A stretch of DNA of 64,000 nucleotides from Gonocerus acuteangulatus (GCA_946811695.1 OX328123.1:14415162-14479161); one strand, 5' to 3'. Shown: positions 9,960 to 19,938, counted from the first letter of the stretch. Notes: generated from the letters alone by a model not told the origin. Numbers and translations are program-made.

Positions 9960-11046
9960 TGTAAAATCAGCTCATGAAGAAGTTATTGTCTATCTCCTTG
10001 GCAAGAAATTAATAAAAGCTTCTCGTTAACGACAACATTTCGAAAATCAATACTTTTTTTAAAAAAAAAATCTCACAAAAGTTGTAAACGTTAATGAGTT
10101 TTCCAACGGTATACTCAGTATTGAGATTATCTCTCAAATTCATAATGTAATTGGAATTCTAGAGTGAGAAAATATAAAATAAATAAAAGTAATATTATGT
10201 TTATTTTCGTGATATTATCAGAAAATTATTTTTGATGAAAATGATATTTAATGATTATATTAAGACTTACAAAAAAGTTGAATAAAAAAAAAGACATCAA
10301 AAATTATAAACGTTTTTACAACTGGACTCCTTGCAATCTCATCTTGGTTACCTCTTATTTACATATCTAGTTTCACCCCCTGGATTAACTTGCGATGGAG
10401 ATTTGAAGAATTGTTTCCAAAACGATGTGTCGAGTGCAACCCCCCTCCATTCCTTCGGAATTTGCTAAAAGGTGAAGAATTCCACGTGTGTGTTGGTTCG
10501 ATAAGTTCCCTTTCGGCGATAATTCCCCATAACGAGCCTATTCCCCCCGGAAATATCGAGGAAAGGAAGAAAGGAGCTTCACAAAAGACAACAACTTCCG
10601 CTTCATAAATCTGATGGGCCTAGCTGTAGGGCTTCATGGAAGGCAGGCAGTTCTGAGGATGCTGACCCCGTTGGAGGAAGCAGGAAATAAGGAAAAACAT
10701 TGTTGCCCATTTGGTCGGTGGGTATCATTGTAGCCATTGGTCGGAAGAGGGATGGGTAAAGCCTGTGTTTATAGGAAGAAGATAAAACCATCTATTGATT
10801 TCATATTGACACATTCTGTCTTAAAGGCTTTAACACTTGCACCAGCGTTTTATTCAATTTAATTCTTCATCCTTTCTCCAAATCCAACTTGTATACTAGT
10901 TTATTCGCGAAACCCGTTCCATCGGGGAGGGGGGGGGGGGGGTTAAAATAACCTAAGCAATACAACATATTCATTTATTTATTCTTTTTTATACAGAATT
11001 TACATCAATGTAGAAATACATTTCTAGCAAAATGATCAGTTCTCTC
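9960..11046. other. No gene recognised; includes an unusual GC-richer island at 10375-10790
   Basis: Mostly AT-rich sequence. Bases 10375-10790 are distinctly more GC-rich than their surroundings and have open frames on both strands (10390-10608 plus, 10603-10791 minus). Neither translation matches a family I recognise, and I see no second copy in the window. A G homopolymer lies at 10923-10941. Confidence 0.4.
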
Positions 11047-11651
11047 GTACTACTTGCATCGATCTCGAGAAGTGGGTCTCGTCCAGGGATCCGGATCATG
11101 AAATGAGAACTCAAATGAAGCGTTTCTATTGGTTCATTCCTATGGGCAATTCCATTGGCTGTTCTTTCTTCCGTTCTAGTCATCGTTTTGTGTTCACTTA
11201 CTGTTAGATTTGTGTTTTTTTTTTACAAGTTATATTTATTGTTATTGTTTCACTTCTTAGTGTTGCTTGTGCCCTTTGTGCTGTTCTTTCGGCTTGGAAA
11301 ATGAGTATTTGGGATTTATCAACGGCTGAAAAAGTATTCTTTTCAAGCAATGTTAAATTGAATATCGGCCCATTTTCTTTCGAAAAACAACCAGTGATCT
11401 ACATATATTACCAACGAGTTGGATTAACTATAGTTTCGATATAACCATGAGCGAGCGTAGCGAGCGGAAACACATAGCACTTATGCAAATAACATAAGTG
11501 CTAATGGACATTAAAATTTAAATTATTACACACTAATAACATAAGTGCCAATGTTATATAACCTAGGAAACATGTAGGACTTATGTTAATGGCATAATTG
11601 CTGTGCTTTTCCGCTCGCTACTCTCGCTCAAGATTATATCAAAACTCTAGT

Positions 11652-11803
11652 TGATATGTCTTCTCAGCTGTAATTGTTGCTATGGTTACAGATGTTCTTT
11701 TGTTAACAATTGAATTGCTTTGTAAGAGTCAGTGAAAAAGAATATAGTAATGTTTTGGTTTACTTGAAGTGTTGTTTATTTTAATGTGGTAAAAAACATA
11801 ACA
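11652..11803 (+). repeat. 5' LTR of the gypsy element
   Basis: 152 bp beginning TGATATGTCTTCTCAGCTGT and ending in AAAAAACATAACA; base-for-base identical to 15731-15882 by eye. It would carry the element's promoter and polyadenylation signals; no clear TATA box is singled out. Confidence 0.92.
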
Positions 11804-11822
11804 AATTGGCGACGAGGATAAA
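11804..11822 (+). other. Putative primer-binding site region
   Basis: AATTGGCGACGAGGATAAA directly abuts the 5' LTR, the position where reverse transcription is primed by a tRNA 3' end. The tRNA species was not determined. Confidence 0.5.
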
Positions 11823-11830
11823 AAGAAGAA

Positions 11831-14800
11831 ATGGAAATTAAGGTTACTGAAGAAATAAGAAAGTTAAAGCTTTCTAGAGCATCTATCAAGAGTAAGTTAA
11901 CTCACTTGGGAAAATATCTGGACCAAGGGAAGCCAGAATTTCAAGAAGATTTAAGTGTAAGATTGAGTCTTTTAGAAGCAAATTGGGAAAAATTTAATGA
12001 CATTCAAGAGAAAATAGAATTGTTATCTATTGATGAGGAATTTGAAAATGAAATTGAGCATCGCCATAGAGTGGACGATATCTTCACAGAATTGAAGGTA
12101 AGGCTCAAGCAGTATTTAAATTCTGAAACTCTGAATGGACCTAATTGTGAAACTAGAGATCAAGTTAAGTCCTCCCTAGTAAGTACTACTGCTAACCTTA
12201 ATTTTGTTCCATATGATGAGCAGGAGTCATTCACTAATTTTGTGAATAGGTTAAATGTTTTTATGCATTTAAAAGGGATAAATGATGAACAGATTAAAGT
12301 CTACACACTCCTACATGCATTAACTCCACTTGTACATCAGAAACTGTATGACCTCTGTTCACCCGAGGATCCATTGTCTAAAACCTACATAGAATTAGTC
12401 AGCCTATTAAAGAGTTATTTAGAGCCTCAAGCCAGTCTTTTAGCTATACAGCATAAGTTCATTTGTCGGGAACAGAGACCAGAGGAATCAGTTAGTGAAT
12501 TTGCCTCAGATTTAAGGAAATTAGCAGCAGACTGCAAATTTTTGTGTGAATGTGGGAAGTCTGTTGCAGAAATGTTAATTTGCCTACAGTTTATTAGAGG
12601 GTTGAAAGACTCGGAAATTCGAACTAGAATCATGCAAGAAAGGGAAATAAAAAAATGTAATGAGATTTTAGAAATGGCTAAAGCTATTGAATTATCAAAA
12701 GTGGAGAATGAGATATTCACATCAAGCAAAAATAATTCTTTACATAAACTAGAATCTAAGGAACAAAAAGGTTATGTAGAGAAAATAGAGAAGGCTTCTC
12801 AAAATAAGGATAGAAATCGCTTATCTGGTAGACGTTGTTTCAGGTGTGGGAATAATTCTCATATAGCCAATCAATGTATGTTTAAATCTGCAATTTGTCG
12901 AGCATGTAAGACTGTTGGGCACCTTGCTAGAGTCTGTGGAGAATTTAAGAGAAAATCTGTGTATCAAGCTGAAGAAAAAGGAGCAGAACTTGATTCTCAC
13001 GAAATAAATAGTTTATCAGGGCGAAGCACAGATAAATTTATCGTCAAGTTAGACATTGAAGGAAAATCTGTAGCAATGGAAGTTGACACTGGAGCAGCCC
13101 TAAGTGTGATATCTCTAAAAGAATTCGACAGTCTTGACATTGGAAATAAGCTACAGAAAACAGCTGTGGAACTTCGCACATACACTGGGGAGGTTATAAA
13201 ACCCAAAGGGTTTGTGTTTGTTAGATGCAGATACAAAGAGCAATCCTTCGTAGGGAAACTATTTATAGTCAATCAAGATGTTGATGCCATTCTTGGAAGG
13301 GATTGGTTAAGGGAGGTAAAACTGGATTGGTCTGAAATGAAATCAGTAGTTGTCACGGAAGGGCTACAGCTTACCAAATTACTGGAAGAATTCGATGATG
13401 TTTTCCGATCTGAAATCGGAGAAATTCCAAATGAAAGGGCCAGATTGCATATAAGTCAAGATTCAAAACCAGTATTTACAAAACCAAGAAAAGTCCCCTA
13501 CTCACTGATACATAAGGTGGAAAATGAACTCCAGAGGTTGGAAAACCTAGGAATCATTTCAAAAATTGAACGCTCGGCTTGGGGCACTCCTATTGTACCC
13601 GTTGTGAAGGCAAATGGGAATATCAGAATCTGCGCTGATTATAAGGTTACCCTTAATAAATTTATCATGGACGAAAAATATCCGATACCTAGAATTGAAG
13701 ATATTTTTGTGAAAATGACTGGGGGACGGTTCTTTTGCACATTAGACATCAGCAATGCCTATTTACATATGAGGATGGACGAGGAAAGTAGCAGGTTGCA
13801 AACTCTAAGCACGCATAAAGGTCTATATAAAGTGAATAGGCTTATGTTTGGAGTTAAGGTTGCTCCTTCACTTTGGCAGAGATTTATGGACACCATGTTG
13901 CAAGGAGTTGATGGAGTGGCATGCTTTTTCGACGATATAATAGTCCAGGGCTCGACGTTCGAGGAAACATTAGCCAGGCTCAAGACGGTGTTAAGCCTCA
14001 TCAGAAAATATAACCTCCGCCTAAACAAGGATAAGTGCAGTTTCTTTCAAAAAAGTATAAAATATTTAGGCCATATTATAGATGAAAAGGGACTCCATAA
14101 ATGTGGGGATAAAACTGAAGCAATTGAAAAGACCCCAATCCCTAAGAACGTAAGTGAATTAAGAACCTTCCTGGGTATGGCAACTTACTATAGTAAATTT
14201 ATACCAGGATTTTCAACCATCGTACACCCATTGTGTCGATTACTTCAGAAAGGACAAGACTACAGGTGGACAGGAGAATGTCAGAAGAGTTTCAGGACTT
14301 TGAAGAAGGAAATCATGAGTGAAAGGGTGTTAGTCCATTTCAATCCCAACTTACCTCTCTTACTAGCAACCGACGCATCACCAGTAGGTCTTGGAGCAGT
14401 CTTATCTCACAGGTTTCCGGATGGCTCTGAAAGGCCAATAGCTTTCGCATCGCGGACTTTAACAAAGAGTGAGGCAAAATACAGTCAAATCGACAAAGAA
14501 GCAGTGGCAATATATTGGGGCCTGAAGAAGTTCTTTCCTTATTGTTATGGCCGTAAATTTACATTAGTGACGGATCACAAACCATTAGTATCCATTTTTG
14601 ACCCTTACAGAACATTACCAACCCTTTCTGCCACTCGAATTTTTAATTATGCCCATTTTCTTTCGGGGTTTGATTATACCATACGGTACAGACGATCCGA
14701 AGAACATGGAAATGGTGATTATTTGTCAAGGTTTCCAGTGGAGCATTGTAATAGGAATAGTGTGGATGATCAAACTGTATTTCAGTTAAATCAAATAGGA

Positions 14801-15733
14801 ACCCTTTTAATAGACAGGAAGGTGATTGCAAAGGAGACTGACCAAGATCCAGAAATAAAAGAAGTCATGTCTGCTTTGAAGAAGGGAACCAGTTTGAAGA
14901 AATTCGGACTGAATGACAATGAGTACACTCTGGAAAGTGGATGTATTCTCAAGGGACCGAGAGTCATTATTCCGAAATCACTTAGAGGTGAGGTCTTGAA
15001 GGAACTACACATTGGGCACCTAGGGATTGTTAAGATGAAGGCATTAGCAAGGAGCTACTGCTATTGGCAAGGGATAGATCGGGATATTGAACTGCTAGCT
15101 GGATCTTGTAATCAATGTTGCCTGAAGAGAAATCAGCCTCCGAAGTGTGAACTCCATCCTTGGGAATCCCCTACAGGTCCCTGGCAACGAATCCACATAG
15201 ATTTCGCTGGTCCTTGTTTAGGGGGTAATTATTTCTTCATTGTAGTCGATGCTTTCACTAAATGGGTAGAGGTTATACCTACGAAAACTACAACATCCAG
15301 TTGGTGCAATAAGGAACTTTTATCGCTTTTTACTACCTTCGGAATTCCATATGTTTTAGTTTCGGATAACGCAAGACAATTTACCTCTCATGAATTCCAG
15401 GAATTTTTGATACAGAATGCTACCGGAAGTTCTGCTTACAAACTAATGTTTGATAGAGAAATAAGGTCAAGACTTGCGGTTATGTTCAAAACCAAAAACG
15501 GGGAACCATTGGAAATGAAACAAGCTCGAGAGGATGAAACAAGAGCCAGAAGATTTCAGGTTGGGGACCGCGTTCAAGCTCGGAACTATACAGACAGACA
15601 CAAAAAGTGGAGTTTTGGTATTGTTGTGGCAAAGACTGGTGACCTCCATTATGAGATTAAGATAGATAAGGGACCCATTTGGAGGAGACACGTCAATCAA
15701 ATGCTACCCACAAAATTTAAGGGGGAGGATTGA
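11831..15733 (+). CDS. Gag-pol polyprotein of the gypsy element, integrase internally deleted
   Basis: Encodes capsid/nucleocapsid, protease, reverse transcriptase, RNase H and integrase in one frame of 1300 residues. Visible in order: gag-like N-terminus (1-330); two CX2CX4HX4C zinc knuckles (C336 to C369); aspartic protease motif DTG at 419-421; RT with FFDD at 699-702; RNase H with Asp848 in TDASPVGLGA; integrase HHCC zinc site (H1060, H1063, C1093, C1096); integrase core Asp1124 and Asp1179. After Asp1179 the sequence jumps within about 15 residues into the region normally well downstream (SAYKLMFDREIRSRL), so the stretch carrying the catalytic Glu is missing in frame. The rest is open and ends just before the purine tract. 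It therefore looks unable to integrate with its own enzyme. Confidence 0.93.
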   Translation: MEIKVTEEIRKLKLSRASIKSKLTHLGKYLDQGKPEFQEDLSVRLSLLEANWEKFNDIQEKIELLSIDEEFENEIEHRHRVDDIFTELKVRLKQYLNSETLNGPNCETRDQVKSSLVSTTANLNFVPYDEQESFTNFVNRLNVFMHLKGINDEQIKVYTLLHALTPLVHQKLYDLCSPEDPLSKTYIELVSLLKSYLEPQASLLAIQHKFICREQRPEESVSEFASDLRKLAADCKFLCECGKSVAEMLICLQFIRGLKDSEIRTRIMQEREIKKCNEILEMAKAIELSKVENEIFTSSKNNSLHKLESKEQKGYVEKIEKASQNKDRNRLSGRRCFRCGNNSHIANQCMFKSAICRACKTVGHLARVCGEFKRKSVYQAEEKGAELDSHEINSLSGRSTDKFIVKLDIEGKSVAMEVDTGAALSVISLKEFDSLDIGNKLQKTAVELRTYTGEVIKPKGFVFVRCRYKEQSFVGKLFIVNQDVDAILGRDWLREVKLDWSEMKSVVVTEGLQLTKLLEEFDDVFRSEIGEIPNERARLHISQDSKPVFTKPRKVPYSLIHKVENELQRLENLGIISKIERSAWGTPIVPVVKANGNIRICADYKVTLNKFIMDEKYPIPRIEDIFVKMTGGRFFCTLDISNAYLHMRMDEESSRLQTLSTHKGLYKVNRLMFGVKVAPSLWQRFMDTMLQGVDGVACFFDDIIVQGSTFEETLARLKTVLSLIRKYNLRLNKDKCSFFQKSIKYLGHIIDEKGLHKCGDKTEAIEKTPIPKNVSELRTFLGMATYYSKFIPGFSTIVHPLCRLLQKGQDYRWTGECQKSFRTLKKEIMSERVLVHFNPNLPLLLATDASPVGLGAVLSHRFPDGSERPIAFASRTLTKSEAKYSQIDKEAVAIYWGLKKFFPYCYGRKFTLVTDHKPLVSIFDPYRTLPTLSATRIFNYAHFLSGFDYTIRYRRSEEHGNGDYLSRFPVEHCNRNSVDDQTVFQLNQIGTLLIDRKVIAKETDQDPEIKEVMSALKKGTSLKKFGLNDNEYTLESGCILKGPRVIIPKSLRGEVLKELHIGHLGIVKMKALARSYCYWQGIDRDIELLAGSCNQCCLKRNQPPKCELHPWESPTGPWQRIHIDFAGPCLGGNYFFIVVDAFTKWVEVIPTKTTTSSWCNKELLSLFTTFGIPYVLVSDNARQFTSHEFQEFLIQNATGSSAYKLMFDREIRSRLAVMFKTKNGEPLEMKQAREDETRARRFQVGDRVQARNYTDRHKKWSFGIVVAKTGDLHYEIKIDKGPIWRRHVNQMLPTKFKGED

Positions 15734-15882
15734 TATGTCTTCTCAGCTGTAATTGTTGCTATGGTTACAGATGTTCTTTTGTTAACAATTGAATTGCTTT
15801 GTAAGAGTCAGTGAAAAAGAATATAGTAATGTTTTGGTTTACTTGAAGTGTTGTTTATTTTAATGTGGTAAAAAACATAACA
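15731..15882 (+). repeat. 3' LTR of the gypsy element
   Basis: Identical to the 5' LTR. It starts inside the stop-codon region of the gag-pol frame (the TGA stop lies at 15731-15733) and is followed by the second CTAGT. Confidence 0.92.
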
Positions 15883-16104
15883 CTAGTCAATCCAACTCGT
15901 TGATAATATTAATAAATGGTCTTTCGGTCGCCATATTGCCACAACTTCAATTGAGTTCTCATCTCATGATCCGGATCCCTAAACGAGACCCACTTCTCGA
16001 TATCGGTGCAACTAGTACGTACGTACTAAATGATGAGTGTACATTTGTCTTGAAGATCCTGAGGAGACAAGCTGCTGTATGGACTACTTGAGCTGGTCTC
16101 TAGG

Positions 16105-16640
16105 CTAGTTACACATCAGTCGGCGAACGGGGTTATTTGGGATTAGATGTGAGGATAGGGAGTTTATTAAAGAATTAGGATGGCCGTGTAATTTTAAATA
16201 AAATTTTTGATATCATTTTTTGTATAAGTGTTTCATAAATGGTATATGGAGGCCGTTATGGAGAGTCAAATTGGATTCAAAGAATGGAGTCCGGTTATTT
16301 TACGGAGGATTTTAGACTGCAATGATTGGATTTTGTAGGAGTTGGAGGGATTTGTGGATCCCCAGAGTTCTATGCCATAAGTACATAGTGGTCTGAGTAC
16401 TGTCATGTAAATGAGTCTTCTGTTCTTAAGTGTAAGGTGTGATCGTCGGTCGAGTAAGTGTAGTAAGAATTCTGTACCGTCGGTTGAGTTCTTGTCTCTT
16501 CTGAGTAATGTGTGGCTTCCAAGCTAGTTGTTTGTCGAGTATAAGTCCAATGTAACGGATTTGGGATTTTTGAGGAAGAAATGAGTCGTTAAGGGACACC
16601 GGAGGACAAATAGATCGTCTGAGGGTAAATTTAACTTTTT
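16105..16640 (-). pseudogene. Jockey-like LINE reverse-transcriptase C-terminal fragment
   Basis: Minus-strand translation from about 16640 gives QIRYIGLILDKQLAWKPHIT, then RRYRILTTLTR, and after frame changes TYGIELWGS and ILRKITG. These are typical of the thumb/linker region after the RT domain of Jockey-clade elements. Several frame shifts break it. It is truncated on both sides, with a (TA)n tract at its upstream end. Confidence 0.65.
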
Positions 16641-16658
16641 GACGTACATTATAATAAC

Positions 16659-16660
<2 letters not shown>

Positions 16661-16712
<52 letters not shown>
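16661..16712. repeat. (TA)n microsatellite
   Basis: About 52 bp of uninterrupted TA. Confidence 0.95.
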
Positions 16713-16715
<3 letters not shown>

Positions 16716-16825
16716 GAGGTCAGGTGTGTCCAGGTATCATGAAACCACATGAACGTGATAACCACGAAAATGAACACAACACAAATAATGAAAATGATAA
16801 ATCCAAAAATCACTCTAAATGAGTA

Positions 16826-16830
16826 TATAT

Positions 16831-16903
<73 letters not shown>

Positions 16904-16910
16904 CCTTTAC
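16826..16910. repeat. (TA)n microsatellite with rare variants
   Basis: TA run of about 80 bp with an ACACA start and a TATGTATATA end. Confidence 0.95.
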
Positions 16911-17020
16911 TTTTTCTTCCATTGTTGACCTCCAACTTCCAATATTCTTGTTTTTTGTAGCCAATAGGTGATAAAAACACACCTTTCACTTCATGTATTT
17001 TATTATCTTCACCCTAACCG

Positions 17021-17048
17021 GTTTCGAGCTATTCTGCTCCTCCTCAAA
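17021..17048 (-). ncRNA. Hammerhead-like core, diverged (left arm)
   Basis: On the minus strand TTTGAGGA, a GAGC/GCTC stem, then GAAAC. One base departs from CUGANGA. Position in the repeat is equivalent to the intact boxes at 7827-7856. Confidence 0.25.
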
Positions 17049-17147
17049 GGGTATCTCCTAAAATTATTTGTACATTACACATCTATAATTTGATTGAAAC
17101 AAGTACATATTTACATCATTATGTGTATACTTACATTCAATTTTCAG

Positions 17148-17390
17148 GAAGCAAAAATTTTAGATAAAGAACCAAACAGCCTCAAAAGAAAGATTAAAGA
17201 AAACCTTTACATTGTAGAAAGACAGGAACAGGTGGTAAATAAAAAAAAGGACATCAAATACTTAAATAAAATCTTTCAGAACCTTGTAGTGCAGAATAGA
17301 AATGACGGGGCTGTAGACAGGTTTACGGGGAGGAAGGTTAGGATACTAGTGTTTCATAACCCTGAGACGCATATTCCTATGCAATATTAA
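17148..17390 (+). pseudogene. C-terminal end of a Penelope-like GIY-YIG endonuclease
   Basis: The frame reads EAKILDKEPNSLKRKIKENL, then YIVER, continuing to a stop at 17390. PLE endonucleases end their conserved region with an A-K/R-I-L-D-x-E-x-N block followed by R-x-I-K-E-x-L-x-I; the match is good over about 25 residues. The rest of the ORF (to HIPMQY) is not recognised. It represents only the last part of the domain, with no GIY or YIG motif. It is the sole protein-level evidence in the window linking the inverted repeats with the GAAAC motif to PLEs. Confidence 0.65.
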
Positions 17391-17521
17391 AATGACTTTA
17401 TTATAATTGTACGTGATGGGATAAGACCATCGAATGTAAGTATACACATAGTGATGTAAATATGTAATTGTTTCAATCAAATTATACATGTATAATGTAC
17501 AAATAATTTTAGGAAATACCC

Positions 17522-17549
17522 TTTGAGGAGGAGCAGAATAGCTCGAAAC
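17522..17549 (+). ncRNA. Hammerhead-like core, diverged (right arm)
   Basis: TTTGAGGA, a stem of GAGC with GCTC, then GAAACCGG; identical in layout to the inverted copy at 17021-17048. Confidence 0.25.
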
Positions 17550-17684
17550 CGGTTAGGGTGAAGATAATAAAATACATGAAGTGAAAGGTGAGTTTTTATG
17601 ACCTATTGGCTACAAAAAACAAGAATATATACCTTTATATATTTATATATATAGATTGGTTCTTACATTATGACATTTTAATGG

Positions 17685-18045
17685 GTCCTCCGGCTAAGAA
17701 CTTACAAAATGTTAGCCATTGCTTAAGTTATATAGTTTTCTGCTCACTTAGGGGACATGCGTTCGACCCTTAAAAGCGCCTGAAAGTACCGTCCTTCGTA
17801 GGGTTTGAATAAGAAATCCACCCAAGCCCACCCAGGAACAAGCAGCCCAAGCTCTTGGGAATATTAAGCGACCAATACATAATGTTGACCGAATATCACC
17901 CTTGTGTGTCATCAGAACAAGGATTAGACATCCCGACAGTAATCTGCCCTCTGGGGATTCGAGGCCTGTTAGAGGAGAGATTAATTAGATCAATTAATTA
18001 AATTTAATTGCATCACATGGCCTAAATTAATTAATTCGGTAGAAT
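17685..18045 (+). mobile_element. Possible SINE-like repeat
   Basis: A B-box-like GCGTTCGACCC (about 17759-17769) follows a tRNA-like stretch, then a GC-richer 240-bp body ends at ATTAATTAG repeats. No second copy or clear target duplication was found, so the assignment is weak. Confidence 0.3.
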
Positions 18046-18559
18046 TGACTAATTTCGTTTTTATTAATCTCCATTTCTTTTTCGTCGCTTTCGCTCCCCA
18101 ATCATCTTGAAATACTTTTCAAAGGAAGTTGCACTCATGAGAGAATGTGTTGGAAAATATCTGCTAATCTATTGGTATCTATTTACGAGATACCAAAAAT
18201 GATTTCCATAAAATGTTTATTATTATTCCATTTACTGTTTCCCCATTGAAAGGAGTTGGCCTTATATAATGTTCTTAGCAGGGATCGCAACAGTTTTTTT
18301 TTTTAACGAAAAAGTTATAATTTAACTGTTAAAAAAAGTTTTAGTTTCTAAGCTAAAAAGTAACTGTTAAAAAAACTTTTATTTAAAATTTTAAGAGCAA
18401 AAGTTATTTAGGAATGCCTTAAATTAAGTATGTACATGAAAATAAAAGTTAATGGAATATCTTTATTTTTTCTGTGAAATAAATTTTTCAAGTATTTTAG
18501 GGTTTTCTTGGTTTACAATACCTGGAATACTGAGAAGAAAGAGAATTCACACTTCCATA

Positions 18560-18702
18560 CCTTTATTAACTAGGACTTATCCTACATCCTCAGCCCAGCC
18601 ACTCAAGTTAGTGTTGAAAGAGCCTTTTCAACCCTAAAGTATATATTAAATGATTGTAGATATAATCTAAATTCCACCAAATTACAAGATAAATTATTGT
18701 AA
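18560..18702 (+). pseudogene. hAT transposase C-terminal (dimerisation) remnant
   Basis: One frame reads ATQVSVERAFSTLKYILNDC then RYNLNSTKLQDKLL and a stop at about 18700. The pattern xxVxxERxFSxLKxIxxDxR...L is the hAT dimerisation domain. Sequence upstream (18470-18560) is in other frames and decayed. No inverted termini were identified. The next element (a LINE fragment) begins immediately after the stop. Confidence 0.6.
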
Positions 18703-18708
18703 AAATCT

Positions 18709-19600
18709 TTGTATTCAGAAGAAATCAAGAAATATTCAAATCATTTTAAGTTGTTTACTTATGCGTCCAAAACAGATCATGTAGGGTGTGCTGTCGTGTC
18801 TTCTACACTTGTCAAACGATTCAAGCTGCATGAATCAAATTCGGTTTTCTCAGGCGAACTATATGCCATCTTACAAGCCATGAAGATTGTGAAAGAATCC
18901 AAACAGACCAAGAATATGATCATAAAGGACTCGTTGAGTTCAATAAAAGCAATAATGGCAGGCGAATCAACAAATGGATATCTCCAAGGCATTCAAGAAC
19001 TGTGCTTTCATTGCAGGTTGAATGAAATAACATTTATGTTGGTACCATCCCATTGCGGTATCATTCTCAACGAACAGGGTGACCGAGAAGCGAATTTCGC
19101 CCGAACAGAGAATAATGTAGTAAATGAAACCACAAAAAAAATACTTAAAAGATATCAAACGACAAAAATGGGACGAGACATGGTTTGGAACCCAACGTAC
19201 TCACATCATTAAAATTAAAAAGAACACTGACAATAGGACAGCGACATTCTCGAAGAGAAGAAACCGTGTTGACAAGACTACGAATAGGACACACAGCATT
19301 GACCCACACCTACCTCCTAAACGACCTCCATCACCCAACATGCAACACATGCGATACAAAACTCACAGTCCAACATATACTTACAAACTGCCGCTAATAC
19401 GACCAAATAAGGCAAACACTAGGAATATCCAACACATTACAGGACGTTTTAGGAGGTGACCAACAAACAATTAAAAAATCGCTCACTTTCCTCAGACAAA
19501 CCAACATTTAGAAACACATATAAAAGACCGAACTGCCAATGACCCATTAGGCTAGAGGCAGAATAATAAAAATAAATAAAATAAAGATAAATTATTATTG
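18709..19600 (+). pseudogene. Jockey-like LINE fragment: RNase H domain, zinc-binding tail and 3' end
   Basis: The open frame 18709-19212 reads as an RNase H fold: FTYASKT at its start, SGELYAILQAM, IIKDSLSSIKAI, and VPSHCGIILNEQGDREANFA near its end (the normal WVPSHVGIxGNExADxxA motif). A frameshift follows near 19190. The downstream frame gives ETVLTRLRIGHTALTHTYLL and CNTCDTKLTVQHILTNC, the zinc-binding tail also seen at 5296 and 22364. The copy ends in AATAAAAATAAATAAAATAA near 19580. The reverse transcriptase is missing. Confidence 0.75.
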
Positions 19601-19763
19601 AAATTTAATTAATTCTTCAAAATAAGAAAATTTTCTTTGTTTAAAAACTATTATTTTTGTAGATGGAGATAGTTAGCCGCTGTAGAGATACGAAGACAGG
19701 TATAGTTGGGATTCGGCTAGGAGAAAAACGTCAGACTTTCAAAAAGAAATCTGTATTTTGGAC

Positions 19764-19795
19764 GTTTCGACTGCAACAATGGCAGCCTTCTTCAG
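19764..19795 (-). ncRNA. Hammerhead-ribozyme-like core (left arm)
   Basis: Minus strand CTGAAGA, stem II GGCTGC paired with GCAGTC (one G-U pair), GAAAC, then GTCC. The conserved core residues and a GUC cleavage triplet are present. Stem I complementarity is only two pairs by eye, so it is probably not active alone. Confidence 0.4.
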
Positions 19796-19938
19796 CACTA
19801 GAGAATGCCTAGGGGGGAGGGAGGAAGACCTCGAGGACAACTTAGGTAACCATGGTAGAAGTATGCTTCATACTTCTACCATGGTTACCTAAGTTGTCCT
19901 CGAGGTCTTCCTCCCTCCCCCCTAGGCATTCTCTAGTG

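Larger units (their letters stand above)
11652..15882 (+). mobile_element. Ty3/gypsy LTR retrotransposon (mag-like), recent insertion
   Basis: Two identical 152-bp LTRs (TGATATG...ATAACA) bound a single 1300-codon gag-pol frame. CTAGT is duplicated at 11647-11651 and 15883-15887. A possible primer-binding region follows the 5' LTR (AATTGGCGACGAGGAT), and a purine tract AAGGGGGAGGA (15719-15729) precedes the 3' LTR. Short LTRs and one fused ORF fit the mag clade of Ty3/gypsy. Identical LTRs imply little time since insertion. Confidence 0.92.
11047..16018. mobile_element. Fold-back DNA element, copy 1, split by a gypsy insertion
   Basis: Outer sequence (11047-11651 and 15888-16018) forms inverted ends of about 75 bp: GTACTACTTGCATCGAT... 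on the left and ...ATCGGTGCAACTAGTAC on the right, including GGATCCGGATCATGA inside each arm. Internally it holds the GAGCGAGCGTAGCGAGCGG module in inverted pairs. Bases 11652-15887 are the inserted gypsy element plus one copy of the duplicated target. A contiguous copy lies at 56765-57451. No coding capacity is seen outside the gypsy insert. Confidence 0.7.
16938..17628 (+). mobile_element. Penelope-like element remnant: GIY-YIG endonuclease tail between inverted pseudo-LTRs
   Basis: Arms 16938-17143 and about 17425-17628 are inverted copies of one another. Both contain GCTCGAAACCGGTTAGGG or its complement, ATAATAAAATACATGAAGTG, and GGCTACAAAAAACAAG. Between them lies a short coding remnant of the PLE endonuclease (see 17148-17390). 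Inverted or partial LTR copies are a known feature of PLEs. The reverse transcriptase and the GIY-YIG catalytic core are absent, so this is a severely 5'-truncated copy. Confidence 0.7.

Noticed and set aside
10603..10791. A protein gene in the GC-richer island
   Set aside because: Frames on both strands are of similar length with no recognisable motif; no basis to prefer either.
12427..12729. Minus-strand frames inside the gypsy ORF (also 12997, 13759, 14643, 14791, 15467)
   Set aside because: Shadows of the 1300-codon gag-pol frame.
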